From Gluconobacter roseus NBRC 3990 (GTDB lineage: Bacteria > Pseudomonadota > Alphaproteobacteria > Acetobacterales > Acetobacteraceae), in the NCBI RefSeq assembly GCF_006538885.1, contig NZ_BJLY01000001.1, forward strand, positions 434,001-498,000: 64,000 nt of DNA, read 5' to 3'. Both the position numbers and the translations under genes were made by a program. Every line of letters begins with the position of its first letter. Position 1 is the first letter of the stretch. The notes under the pieces are model-generated. The model ran no database searches, had not been told where the DNA came from, and worked only from the letters and a program-made list of their open reading frames with translations. Positions 26,651 to 36,116 of this stretch are shown here, piece by piece.

Positions 26651-27523
26651 ATGAATCCGCTCCGCCTTGCCCAGATTGAAATGTTCTGCGCCGTTGTGGA
26701 GGAGGGGACGGTTATTGCGGCCTCCCGCCGGCTGAACTGCGTGGCATCCAACGTGACGGCACGGCTCAAGGAACTGGAACTTCTGGTCGGGCAGGAGCTG
26801 TTCCTGCGTGAAAAGGGGCGTCTGATCCTCACACCGGAAGGGCGGCTCTTTTACCGGCAGGCTCTGCCGGTCGTCTCCGGGGCGCAGTCCCTGACGGATC
26901 TGTTCGCTGAGGGCAGTCCCCGCGGGATCCTGAATATCGGCGCGCTGGATGTGGCGCTTGAAGGCTATCTGCCGAAGATCGTACCGGATTTCCTGACAGC
27001 CTGTCCCGGCGTGGAACTCAAGATGTTCCTGCGCCCGACCTACACGCTGGAGCGGATGCTGGCAGATGGGGAGATTGATCTTGCGCTGACGGACGGGCCG
27101 ATCGTTCATCCCCTGATGGAAAGCCGCTTTGCCTTTCGCGAGAAACTGGCGCTCGCCATGCCGGAAGGACAGAAGGGTGCACGGGACGGGCAGCACGTTT
27201 TCCTGTTCAACACCGACTGCTTTTACCGGCGCTATTTCGAGACCTGGCTTGAGCGGCATGGCGTCTCGAATGCGATTATCCACACGGTCGAATCCTATGA
27301 CGTCATTCTTGCCTGCGTTCAGGCTGGACTGGGCATTTCCTGCGTTCCGCACAGTATCCACTCGCAGGTGAAAAGACGGCGCCGTGAAGGAATTGTGTTT
27401 ACGTATCCGGAAGATCTGAAAGGCAGTGAAGTCTATTTCATCTGGCGTGAGCCGGGACTGAATGATCTGGGGCGGAGATTTCTGGACCATGCGCCAACAC
27501 ATCCGGACACTCACAAAAAGTGA
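26651..27523 (+). CDS. LysR-family transcriptional regulator
   Basis: 290 residues. N-terminal winged helix-turn-helix (MNPLRLAQIEMFCAVVEEG onward, with ASRRLNCVASNVTARLKELE as recognition region) and a periplasmic-binding-like effector domain from about 90. Same strand as the aldehyde dehydrogenase gene 140 bp downstream, which could be a target; LysR regulators more often control divergent neighbours. Confidence 0.93.
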   Translation: MNPLRLAQIEMFCAVVEEGTVIAASRRLNCVASNVTARLKELELLVGQELFLREKGRLILTPEGRLFYRQALPVVSGAQSLTDLFAEGSPRGILNIGALDVALEGYLPKIVPDFLTACPGVELKMFLRPTYTLERMLADGEIDLALTDGPIVHPLMESRFAFREKLALAMPEGQKGARDGQHVFLFNTDCFYRRYFETWLERHGVSNAIIHTVESYDVILACVQAGLGISCVPHSIHSQVKRRRREGIVFTYPEDLKGSEVYFIWREPGLNDLGRRFLDHAPTHPDTHKK

Positions 27524-27662
27524 GTCCTGAGCTTACGAATCATCACTTTTTATTATGAGAGAATGCCTGCACCTTACGGTCATCGAATGAACTGCTGGTT
27601 GGCTGATGCGTCTGTTTCATCACGGAGCGCATGGTCGCCACACAGAAAATGCAGGAACCTTC

Positions 27663-29105
27663 ATGACTGAAAAAAACAATCTCTTCATCAATGGAAGCTG
27701 GGTCGCACCGAAGGGCGGAGAATGGATCAAGGTTGAAAACCCGGCCACCAAAGCTGTCGTCGCCGAAGTCGCCAAGGGCGGTCAGGCTGATGTGGATGCG
27801 GCTGTCTCTGCCGCGAAATCGGCCTTCATTGGCTGGAGCCGCCGTACGGCCACCGAGCGTGCCGATTACATCCACGCGCTCAAGGATCTGGTGAAGCGCG
27901 ACAAGGAAAAACTGGCCGCCATCATCACGTCCGAAATGGGCAAGCCGCTGAAGGAAGCCCGGATCGAGGTGGATTTTGCAATCGGTCTGCTGCGTTTCTC
28001 GGCTGAGAACGTGCTGCGCCTTCAGGGTGAGATCATCCCGGGCAGCTCTCCGGAAGAGAAGATCCTGATCGACCGTGTGCCGCTGGGCGTTATCGGCGCG
28101 ATTACGGCCTGGAACTTCCCGCTGGCTCTGTGTGCCCGCAAGATCGGCCCGGCTGTGGCCGCGGGTAATACGATTGTCGTCAAGCCACATGAACTGACAC
28201 CGCTGGCCTGCCTGCATCTGGCAAAGCTGGTCGAGGAAGCCAAGATTCCGCACGGTGTCATCAACGTCGTGACGGGTGATGGCAAGGATGTCGGTGTGCC
28301 GCTGGTGGCGCATAAGGACATCAAGCTCATCACGATGACGGGCTCGACCCCGGCCGGTAAGAAGATCATGGCCGCTGCGTCCGAGACGCTGAAGGAAGTC
28401 CGGCTTGAACTGGGCGGCAAGGCACCGTTCATGGTCATGGAAGATGCCGATATCGACCGTGCGGCTGATGCCGCAGTCACGGCGCGCTTCAACAATGCCG
28501 GTCAGGTCTGCACCTGCAACGAGCGCACCTATATCCACGAGGCCGTTTACGACAAGTTCGTTCAGAAGGTCCGCGAGAAGATCGAGGCTCTGAAGGTTGG
28601 TCTGCCGACGGACCCTTCCACGGATATGGGCCCGAAGGTGAGCGAGGACGAACTCAACAAGGTGCATGAAATGGTCGAGCATGCTGTCCGTCAGGGCGCA
28701 CGTCTCGCCATTGGCGGCAAGCGTCTGACAGGCAGCGTGTATGACAAGGGCTATTTCTATGCCCCGACGCTGCTGACGGATGTCACGCAGGACATGGACA
28801 TCGTTCATAACGAGGTGTTCGGTCCGGTCATGTCGCTGATCCGCGTGAAGGATTTCGATCAGGCGATCGCCTGGGCCAATGACTGCCGCTACGGTCTGTC
28901 TGCCTATCTTTTCACAAACGATCTGAGCCGGATCCTGCGTATGACCCGCGATCTGGAATTCGGTGAGGTCTATGTGAACCGTCCGGGTGGTGAAGCGCCA
29001 CAGGGCTTCCATCACGGCTACAAGGAAAGTGGCCTGGGCGGCGAGGACGGACAGCATGGCATGGAAGCTTACGTCCAGACCAAGACCATCTATCTCAACG
29101 CATAA
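27663..29105 (+). CDS. NAD(P)-dependent aldehyde dehydrogenase
   Basis: 480 residues from the ATG at 27663 (the frame could run 19 codons upstream). Cofactor motif GAITAWNFPLALCARKIGPA near 145-164. The base Glu249 lies in RLELGGKAP, and the catalytic Cys283 in NAGQVCTCNE. A motif near 375-400 (GYFYAPTLL, HNEVFGPVM) is also family-typical. It resembles the lactaldehyde/glycolaldehyde dehydrogenase branch (AldA). Cytosolic. Next gene is a DJ-1/PfpI protein 57 bp on, possibly acting on aldehyde stress. Confidence 0.92.
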   Translation: MTEKNNLFINGSWVAPKGGEWIKVENPATKAVVAEVAKGGQADVDAAVSAAKSAFIGWSRRTATERADYIHALKDLVKRDKEKLAAIITSEMGKPLKEARIEVDFAIGLLRFSAENVLRLQGEIIPGSSPEEKILIDRVPLGVIGAITAWNFPLALCARKIGPAVAAGNTIVVKPHELTPLACLHLAKLVEEAKIPHGVINVVTGDGKDVGVPLVAHKDIKLITMTGSTPAGKKIMAAASETLKEVRLELGGKAPFMVMEDADIDRAADAAVTARFNNAGQVCTCNERTYIHEAVYDKFVQKVREKIEALKVGLPTDPSTDMGPKVSEDELNKVHEMVEHAVRQGARLAIGGKRLTGSVYDKGYFYAPTLLTDVTQDMDIVHNEVFGPVMSLIRVKDFDQAIAWANDCRYGLSAYLFTNDLSRILRMTRDLEFGEVYVNRPGGEAPQGFHHGYKESGLGGEDGQHGMEAYVQTKTIYLNA

Positions 29106-29162
29106 TTTTCTGACGGGCGGCGGCGTCTTTCGTCGCCCGCATTCTCTGAAAGGACCGGAACC

Positions 29163-29690
29163 ATGGTAAAAGTCGCTGCACTGGCCACTGACGGCCTCGA
29201 AGAAATCGAACTGACGGGCCCGCAGGAAGCGCTGGAAAAAGCCGGTGCGACCGTCACGGTCATTTCCCTTAAGGCAGGGGAATTCCAGGCCGTGAACAAG
29301 GATATCTATCCGTCCAATAAGATCCGCGCCGATCTGGCGATTGCTGATGCAAAGGCCGAGGATTACGATGCGCTGCTGCTTCCAGGCGGTCTGGCTTCTC
29401 CGGATGCGCTGCGGATGAACAAGGATGTCGTGGCATTCGCCCGCGCTTTCGTGAAAGCGAACAAGCCGATCGCCGCTATCTGCCACGGCGCGCAGACGCT
29501 GATTGAAGTAAACGAACTGAAAGGCCGGACTGTCACGTCCTGGCCGGCCATCCGGACGGATCTGGAAAATGCCGGTGCATCCTGGGTGGATAATGAGGTC
29601 GTGGTTGACGGACCTTATGTCTTCTCACGCTGCCCGGATGATATTCCGGCTTTCAACAAGGCAATCATCAAGCATTTCAAGATCGCCTGA
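29163..29690 (+). CDS. DJ-1/PfpI family protein
   Basis: 175 residues. Nucleophile-elbow motif AICHGAQTLIE (Cys near residue 107) and LLPGGLASPDALR near 74-87, as in YhbO/PfpI-type enzymes. Family roles include glyoxalase, deglycase-like and stress functions; peptidase activity is doubtful for many members. Downstream of an aldehyde dehydrogenase, which suits detoxification of reactive carbonyls (inference). A bidirectional terminator follows. Confidence 0.9.
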   Translation: MVKVAALATDGLEEIELTGPQEALEKAGATVTVISLKAGEFQAVNKDIYPSNKIRADLAIADAKAEDYDALLLPGGLASPDALRMNKDVVAFARAFVKANKPIAAICHGAQTLIEVNELKGRTVTSWPAIRTDLENAGASWVDNEVVVDGPYVFSRCPDDIPAFNKAIIKHFKIA

Positions 29691-29708
29691 AACATCTGTC
29701 AGGCCACA

Positions 29709-29748
29709 AAAAAAGGAGGCTCTCCCGGTCAGGGAGGCCTCCTTTTTT
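29709..29748. terminator. Bidirectional terminator
   Basis: A run of A, then GGAGGC (29715-29720), pairing with GCCTCC (29737-29742) followed by TTTTTT, with an inner TCCC/GGGA stem. It serves the DJ-1 gene on one strand and the GDPD gene on the other. Confidence 0.85.
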
Positions 29749-29763
29749 GTTGGGCAACGGCTT

Positions 29764-30872
29764 TCAGATCATGCCCTTCACGGCAATGCGTCCCAGTGCG
29801 GGATCATCCGTGAAGAAGCCGTCGATCCCCATATCCAGATAGCGGCGAACTTCCGCGATCATGCCTCTGGGGTTGCGGGCGGCATCTCCGGCATCGCTGC
29901 GCAGCTGGGCCGGCAGGAAGTGGTTTTCCGGCCGTGCCGTATAGGAATGGACCAGCAGTCCGGCCTTATGGGCATCGGTTACGAGCGTGGAGGGCTCAAG
30001 CCAGGCGCCCTTGCTGTCACGCGGGATCAGGTCCGTGTTAGAGGGGCCGATCACGTCGGCATAGCGACGGATTTCCTTGAGGCCTTCCGGCGTCATGAGG
30101 TCGCCAAAGGTCGTGGTCTTGCCGGCTGCCAGAAGATCCGGCGGGACGTCCTTGCGCTCGCCCATGAGCAGCATCAGACGTGCCTGCGGATTTATGGACA
30201 GAACGTCCGTCCGGATGCGGCCCACAGATTGCCGGTCTCAAAAGACTGGAGTTCCAGTGGGGCCTGCCGGGTGTAGTCGTGGGCGGCGATGGTCCGCAGG
30301 AACGCGGCTTCAGGGTTCAGGCCGAGGCTGTTGAAATGCGTGGAATGCTTGATTTCCGGCACGAGGCCAAAGACCTTGCCTGTCGCGGCCGACTGGGCTG
30401 CGACCTGCTCGATGACTTCCTCGAAGGTCGGGATTTCGAAATGGTCGTCATAGCGGGTGTTGTGGACCCGGATCGTGGAAAGACGCTCACGGGCCCGGAG
30501 GGTCTTGAGTTCGGCCAGTGTGAAATCGGTGGTGAACCAGCCGGTTTCGTTCTTGCCATCGATCTTCAGTGTGCGATGACGGGACGCGAATTCCGGATGG
30601 TCCGCCACGTTCGTCGTGCCGGCAATATTGCTCTCATGGCGGACGACCAGATGGCCGTCCTTTGTCATGACAAGATCAGGCTCGATGAAATCCGCACCGT
30701 CCATCATGGCGCGGGCATAGGAGGCCAGCGTGTGCTCCGGACGCAGGGCCGAGGCCCCGCGATGGGCGAATACGAGAGGTTGGGGAGCCAGTGACGGCGC
30801 CGCCTTTGCCCGGAGGTGAAGAGCGGGAACTCCGGCAGCCAGCAGGCCCAGTGCGTGGCGGCGTGACAGCAT
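29764..30872 (-). pseudogene. Glycerophosphodiester phosphodiesterase, split by a frameshift
   Basis: GlpQ-type periplasmic enzyme releasing glycerol-3-phosphate from glycerophosphodiesters. From the ATG at 30872 a Tat-like signal (SRRHALGLLAAG) leads to the catalytic HRGASALRPEHTLASYARA and PDLVMTKDGHLVVRHE. The frame runs to a stop at 30192. The C-terminal half (SINPQARLMLLMGERKD to FFTDDPALGR) continues in another frame to 29764. One extra base near the GGG at about 30222 would rejoin them. It may be a real pseudogene or a sequencing error. It starts 11 bp after the TonB receptor, so one operon. Confidence 0.85.
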
Positions 30873-30883
30873 GACGGAACTCC

Positions 30884-33265
30884 TTACAGGGCGGCGCTGA
30901 TGCTCAGGAAGAACATGCGCGGCGCGATGGGATAGGCCGAGAACTGACCCGAAGTCTGGGTCGCGTTGATCGTGGACCATCCCTTGGTGTTTGTCAGGTT
31001 GGTAATGTTGCCCTGCACCTTCAGGGACGCCAGATGCGGAATGTTGCGGAAGGTATAGCCCGCGTTCAGGTTGAACTGGGCGTAAGGCGCGGCCCACATG
31101 TCGTTGGTGTAGGTCGCATAGCGCTTGCCAATGACGTCACCGGTGAACTGGCCGTAAGCGTTGCCCCAGTTGGTGGTGAAGACGAACTTCTCCGACCAGT
31201 CCGGCATGCCGACGACGTTCTTGCCTGCGGTATGGATGACGCTCGAACCCGTGCTGTAGTTATCGTTGTAAACGGACTTGTTGTAGGACAGCGCGTTATA
31301 CAGCGAGAAATGCGGGCCGAAATGGGTGGTGAAGGAGAAGTCCATACCATCCGTCGTGACCGAGCCCACATTTGCAAGCGTGGTGGCCGACCCGATGATG
31401 GACGACAGGGTCTGCGTCGTCGCAACAGCCAGAAGGCGGTTCGAGAAGTGGACGTGATAGTACTCGACCTGACCTTCAATAGCCGTCAGCGGGCCAAGAT
31501 GGATCTGACGGTGCTCACGCAGACCGGTCTCATACGTCCATGAGGTTTCGGGCTTGCCGTTCTTCTTGAACTCTTCGAAGGCCGCCTGGCTGGTGGCGCC
31601 CCAAGGGGTCGCGTTGCCGTAACCTGCGTCCTGGAAGGAGCGCATGTTTTCCTGAATGTTGGCAAACCACTGTTCATGCTTCGTGATGTCCCAGACCGCG
31701 CCGAAAGCGGGGAGGAACGGCTTGGCGGCATCGATTTCGCCACCCGGTGCTGTTACGGCATACGACGGGGAGAGCGAGCCTGGTTTTGCAGCGACCGGCA
31801 GGGTGCCGTTCGTATAGACCAGCTCGGACTTGAAGCCCGCCATCAGGGAGAACTTCTTCGAGATCTGCCAGTTGTCCTGCAGATGCGTGACGAATGTGTT
31901 GGTGTAGAAATTGTTGGTGTACTGGTCGATCAGCGCGTTCTGCTGGCGCTCGTACGGCGTGGTCGGGTTGTTGGCGTCCAGCGGATACCAGCGACGGGCC
32001 TGCGTGTTGTTGTTGCGCTCATACCAGCCACCCAGTTCGATCGAGTGCTTGCCGAGATGGTAGCGCAGCGTGGACATCAGGCCGCCGCGGTTGTCCCAGT
32101 ATTCGGTCGTGCGGGTTGCATAGCCCGAGCCACCGAAGACGGTGTTCAGATCCTGACCCGGATAATAGGCAGCGAACAGCGTCGGCAGACCGGCGGCAGA
32201 AATCGGACCGGCCACGACACCTTCACCCAGATCATGGTGATAATAGATGCTGTTGTCCCAGTGCAGGTTCTCGCTGAAATCATGCGTCCACTTTGAATAG
32301 GCGAGGAAATCCTCACGCTGGGCCGCTGAATAGTAATTGCGATAGTTCAGGCCGACCGCATTGGCGTTGGCCTTGGCATAGTTGAAATTCGGATAGGTGA
32401 ACGGACGGACATAGATGCCGTAACCCTGTGGCAGCGTAACGCTGTCTTCATTGGGCTCAACCTTCTGGGACCAGTCGAAGAAGGTCGAGAAATGGTCGTG
32501 CTCGCTGTTGTGGACGAACTTCGCATTGACCTGATAGCCGCCCTGATGACCGGCGAAGTCCCAGGCGCGGGCATCCTGACGGGAGAAGGACACATAGGCC
32601 GAGTTGCCGTGGCCGAACTCACCCGTATCGAGGCGGGCGAAGGTCCGGAACGTGGACCAGCTGCCGAAAACCTGTTCGATCTGCGCACCGCGCTTCTTCA
32701 GCGGGTCCTGCGTCGTGAACTGGAGCGTACCGCCAAGGTTGGACGTTGACGCTGTGCCCAGCGCACCGGCACCCGAGGAGACCGACGCCGAGCCGATGTT
32801 CTCGCTGATGGCCGCGCGCTGCGGGGACAGGCCGTTATAGTTGCCATAGGCCTGATCGCCGAGGGGGATGCCGTCGAGCGTATAACCAAGCTGGTTCTGG
32901 TTGAAGCCGTGGACGTAGAGCGAGGAGTTCTGCTCGTTGTTGCCCCATGGATCAGCGTTGTTGAACACGACGCCCGGCAGGATTTCGAGCGCCTTGACCG
33001 GGTTCACGCCCGGCAGGATCCGCTGGAGCTGAACGCGACCCAGAGCCTGTTCGGAACGGGTGCGGCGCGCAGTGATGACGAGCTGTTCGCTGCCACCGGC
33101 GACGGCTTCAGCCTTGGCCTTGTGTTTGGCGTCATGCCGGGCGGCTGTGGTTTTCTTTGTGGCTGCCGGTGCTGCATCGGCAGAGTGGGGCAGAGCTGCG
33201 GCCAGCGCAAATGGCGAGCAGAAAACGGTCAGAAGCAGTCGGGAACGCAGCAGGTTGCGCGGCAT
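30884..33265 (-). CDS. TonB-dependent outer-membrane receptor
   Basis: 793 residues. Signal peptide to about residue 31, then an Ala/Lys-rich stretch. The plug domain is recognisable (ALEILPGVVFNNADPWG, TLDGIPLGDQAYG, NLGGTLQFTTQDP). The rest is a 22-strand barrel ending in a short beta signal with a hydrophobic C-terminus (MFFLSISAAL). It moves scarce nutrients through the outer membrane with TonB energy. The Pho-like repeats upstream and the GDPD downstream suggest a phosphorus-containing substrate such as glycerophosphodiesters or phosphate esters (inference). Confidence 0.93.
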   Translation of the reverse strand: MPRNLLRSRLLLTVFCSPFALAAALPHSADAAPAATKKTTAARHDAKHKAKAEAVAGGSEQLVITARRTRSEQALGRVQLQRILPGVNPVKALEILPGVVFNNADPWGNNEQNSSLYVHGFNQNQLGYTLDGIPLGDQAYGNYNGLSPQRAAISENIGSASVSSGAGALGTASTSNLGGTLQFTTQDPLKKRGAQIEQVFGSWSTFRTFARLDTGEFGHGNSAYVSFSRQDARAWDFAGHQGGYQVNAKFVHNSEHDHFSTFFDWSQKVEPNEDSVTLPQGYGIYVRPFTYPNFNYAKANANAVGLNYRNYYSAAQREDFLAYSKWTHDFSENLHWDNSIYYHHDLGEGVVAGPISAAGLPTLFAAYYPGQDLNTVFGGSGYATRTTEYWDNRGGLMSTLRYHLGKHSIELGGWYERNNNTQARRWYPLDANNPTTPYERQQNALIDQYTNNFYTNTFVTHLQDNWQISKKFSLMAGFKSELVYTNGTLPVAAKPGSLSPSYAVTAPGGEIDAAKPFLPAFGAVWDITKHEQWFANIQENMRSFQDAGYGNATPWGATSQAAFEEFKKNGKPETSWTYETGLREHRQIHLGPLTAIEGQVEYYHVHFSNRLLAVATTQTLSSIIGSATTLANVGSVTTDGMDFSFTTHFGPHFSLYNALSYNKSVYNDNYSTGSSVIHTAGKNVVGMPDWSEKFVFTTNWGNAYGQFTGDVIGKRYATYTNDMWAAPYAQFNLNAGYTFRNIPHLASLKVQGNITNLTNTKGWSTINATQTSGQFSAYPIAPRMFFLSISAAL

Positions 33266-33333
33266 TGAAAGTCTTTCCGGATGGAGAAGAGATCGAATGC
33301 GGCGAAACCTAATCTTTCCTTAAAGAACTGCGT

Positions 33334-33373
33334 GTGAAGCTCCTGTGAACGTGACGTGACAGAACGATGACAG
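33334..33373 (-). promoter_or_regulatory. Four tandem Pho-box-like repeats upstream of the TonB receptor
   Basis: On the minus strand four 7-mers recur every 11 bases: CTGTCAT (33373-33367), CTGTCAC (33362-33356), CGTTCAC (33351-33345), GCTTCAC (33340-33334). The first two with their 4-base gap match the canonical PhoB box, CTGTCAT-N4-CTGTCA. The block ends about 70 bp before the receptor start. A TTTAAG about nine bases further could be the -10. This predicts induction under phosphate limitation. Confidence 0.75.
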
Positions 33374-34814
33374 TCAGGCGGTCTGCCATCCTAGCCCGAC
33401 GATGGCGACGCGACGGCCAAGCGGCGTGTCCTGAAGGACGATGACTTCGCGCTCTTCCAGATAGTTCAGCTGCCGCCGCGCACGGCCCAGCGAGTGCGTG
33501 CCATAGGCGCGCGCCAGAGCTTCGTCACCCGGACAGGTTTCGCCGTCCAGCGCCGTACGGGCGAGGAGCAGGAAGACGCCCTGCACGTCCTCAGGCAGGG
33601 TCGCGGCGATGGCCTGCGCCTGCTTCCAGTCCTCGCTTTCGGAACGCTCGCGGTTCAGCCCGGCGCGGATGGTGGCCAGCATCCGGTGGAATGGCCCCAG
33701 TTCCAGAACATTGCGTGACAGACCCTGAATCCGGGCCCGGAGCTGGAAGTCCTGATACAGGGTGGCCAGCGGCTTATAGTCCGAGCCTTCACCGGCCACG
33801 ACCTCGGCCACCAGTTCCCAGAGCTGATCGGGATCAGCCTCTATTGCGGCTGCTGCGGGAGCGGGCTCTTCGGCCTCGCGCTCGGCTCCATAGGCGTCGA
33901 GCTGTGCCAGAAGGTCCGGCGGGGGCGGGCGGGAGTCCCGGCGGGGACGGGGTGTAAATTCCTGAACCGGTTCGAGGATGATATCCCTCAGGTCTTCAGC
34001 CGAGACGGGCTCAAGTGGCACGAGAACCGGGCCGGTAGCATGGCTTGCTGTCGTGACGGGACCGATGGTTACGAGCTTCGGGCGACGGCTCAGGGCCGGG
34101 CCGAGCGCCATGAACTGACCGCGCGCCAGATCCCGGAAAGATTCCGCCGCCCGGCGCTCCATGCCCAGAAGATCGGCAGCGCGCGCCATGTCGATATCAA
34201 GGAAGGTCCGGCCCATCAGAAAGTTGGACGCCTCGGCCGCGACGTTCTTGGCCAGCTTGGCAAGACGCTGTGTTGCGATGACACCAGCCAGACCGCGCTT
34301 TCGGCCACGGCACATGAGGTTCGTCATGGCGCCGAGCGACAGACGCCGGGCTTCATCGGATGTATCGCCCCCCCGCCACAGGCGCGAAAAGCTGGGCTTC
34401 ATCGACCACGACAAGAACGGGATACCAGTGCGCGCGGGGGGCCTCGAACATACCGTTGAGGAACGCGCCGGCCGCCCGAAGCTGCATTTCGGCTTCGACC
34501 TGTTCGAGGTTTAGCACGACGGAGGCGCGATGAGCACGCACGCGCTCGCCCGCTGCGCGCAGGCTGGCTTCGGACTGGTCTTCAACGTCGATCACCAGAT
34601 GGCCGTAATGGTCGGCCAGGGTGACGAAATCGCCCTCCGGATCGATCATGACCTGCTGGACGAGGGTGGCTGTCTGCTCCAGCAGGCGCCGCAGAAGATG
34701 CGATTTTCCCGAGCCGGAATTGCCCTGGACCAGCAGGCGCGTGGCCAGGAGTTCCGGCAGATCAATGCAGGTGTCGGAGCCGTCGCGGCCCTGTCCGAGA
34801 ACGATGGATGTCAT
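33374..34814 (-). pseudogene. HerA/FtsK-like ATPase, split by a frameshift in a G run
   Basis: N-terminal part (from 34814, 153 codons): Walker A GNSGSGKSH near residue 33 and Walker B LVVVDEAQLF near 136. The frame then ends at 34353. The C-terminal part reads in another frame (DEARRLSLGAMTNLMCRGRKRG and GVIATQRLAKL, the arginine-finger side) to 33374. The break is at a run of seven G on the coding strand (34368-34374); eight G would restore one frame. HerA-like ATPases act in DNA repair with NurA; no NurA is seen here. C-terminal domain is a winged helix-like region. Confidence 0.8.
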
Positions 34815-34818
34815 GGCG

Positions 34819-36042
34819 TCAGGCGATAGCGGAATTGGACGATTCTAGCCACCCAAGGACGCCATTTGCCGCAGCATGGGCCGTGGAAAAACACCCCTGA
34901 AGTAGATAACCGCCCGTGGGCGCCTCCCAGTCCAGCATTTCCCCCGCCACGAAAACACCGGGGCGGGATTTCAGCATGAACCGCTCGTCCACGGCATCCT
35001 GACGCACGCCGCCAGCTGTCGAGATGGCGCGATCAAGCGCGTCCATACCGATCAGTGGCAGGGGAAGGGCCTTGATTGTCTGGGCAAGCTGGAGCGGGGT
35101 GGCGTCTTTCGGGGTGGCGAATTTCAGAAAGTCGCGGGAGGGGGCATCCAGCGACAGGGCCTTGCGTAGCCGGTTGCTCTGGCTTTCGCGTTCCCGCTGG
35201 GCCAGCAGGCGTTTGAGGACGTCATTGACTGAAAGCGTTGGGCGCAGGTCGAGCGTAAGGATTGCGCGTCCTTCGGCTGTGATCCTGTCCCGCAGATCCG
35301 CCGAGAGCGCGTAGAGCGCCGAGCCTTCCAGTCCGCGGGATGTGATGGTCAGGTCGCCGCGGGTCTGACGCGTACCAAAGCTTAAACCCACGGAATGAAG
35401 CACGCTGCCTTCGTGTCGGGTCGCGAAATCGGCGGGCCAGTCGGGCAGGAAACCACAATTCGCGGGAGCGAAAGGCGCTGTCTCATCCGTCATGAAATCC
35501 GCCCAGCGGCCGTTCGAACCCAGCCGGGACCAGCTTGCCCCGCCCATTGTCAGAACAGTCGCATCGGCTTTGACAGATCTCTGTCCGTCCGCCGTCTCGA
35601 AGTGCAGTGTCGCGCCCTCCCAACCTATAAAGCGATGCCGGGTGTGGATCTGAACGCCCTTTTCCACCAGCCGCTGGAGCCAGGCACGCAGCAGGGGAGA
35701 GGCTTTCATGGCCGTGGGGAAGACGCGCCCTGAGGAGCCGGAAAAGCAGGTCTGTCCCAGTCCCTCGGCCCATTCTGTCAAAGCGGAGGGCGGAAACGCG
35801 CGGATGGCGGGTTCGAGCCAGTTTCGTGCTTTGCCATAGCGGCTCAGAAAACGGTCCAGTGGCTCCGAATGTGTCAGGTTCAGGCCGCTGCGACCGGCCA
35901 TGAGCAGCTTGCGCCCCACGCTCGGCATCCGGTCGAAAACCTGCACCCTGCATCCCCGCGCGGACAGGATTTCTGCCGCGAATAATCCGGCGGGACCGGC
36001 TCCAATAATGGCGACGGATGGAGAAGGGGGCGCAGCATTCAT
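34819..36042 (-). CDS. FAD-dependent flavoprotein, HI0933/TIGR03862 type
   Basis: 407 residues from the ATG at 36042 (a longer frame exists). Rossmann FAD motif VAIIGAGPAGLFAAEIL at about 10-26, then GRKLLMAGRSGLNLTHSE, specific to this family. The C-terminus has TAGGVRQDAVDERFMLKSRPGVFVAGEMLDWEAPTGGY (read in pieces), where the FAD ring contacts lie. Function unknown; often called an NAD(P)/FAD-dependent oxidoreductase. Four bases before the HerA-like gene, so probably co-transcribed. Divergent from panC. Confidence 0.85.
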   Translation of the reverse strand: MNAAPPSPSVAIIGAGPAGLFAAEILSARGCRVQVFDRMPSVGRKLLMAGRSGLNLTHSEPLDRFLSRYGKARNWLEPAIRAFPPSALTEWAEGLGQTCFSGSSGRVFPTAMKASPLLRAWLQRLVEKGVQIHTRHRFIGWEGATLHFETADGQRSVKADATVLTMGGASWSRLGSNGRWADFMTDETAPFAPANCGFLPDWPADFATRHEGSVLHSVGLSFGTRQTRGDLTITSRGLEGSALYALSADLRDRITAEGRAILTLDLRPTLSVNDVLKRLLAQRERESQSNRLRKALSLDAPSRDFLKFATPKDATPLQLAQTIKALPLPLIGMDALDRAISTAGGVRQDAVDERFMLKSRPGVFVAGEMLDWEAPTGGYLLQGCFSTAHAAANGVLGWLESSNSAIA

Positions 36043-36116
36043 AAGCGCCTGATTGCCATGTGGAACGGGGTTTGTCAGGCTCCGCGCCCGCAGTTTCAGC
36101 CGGGAAGGGACATGAC

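Noticed and set aside
30192-30225. Programmed frameshift in the GDPD gene
   Set aside because: No slippery heptamer or downstream structure was seen at the overlap, and this family is not known for recoding; mutation or sequencing error is simpler.
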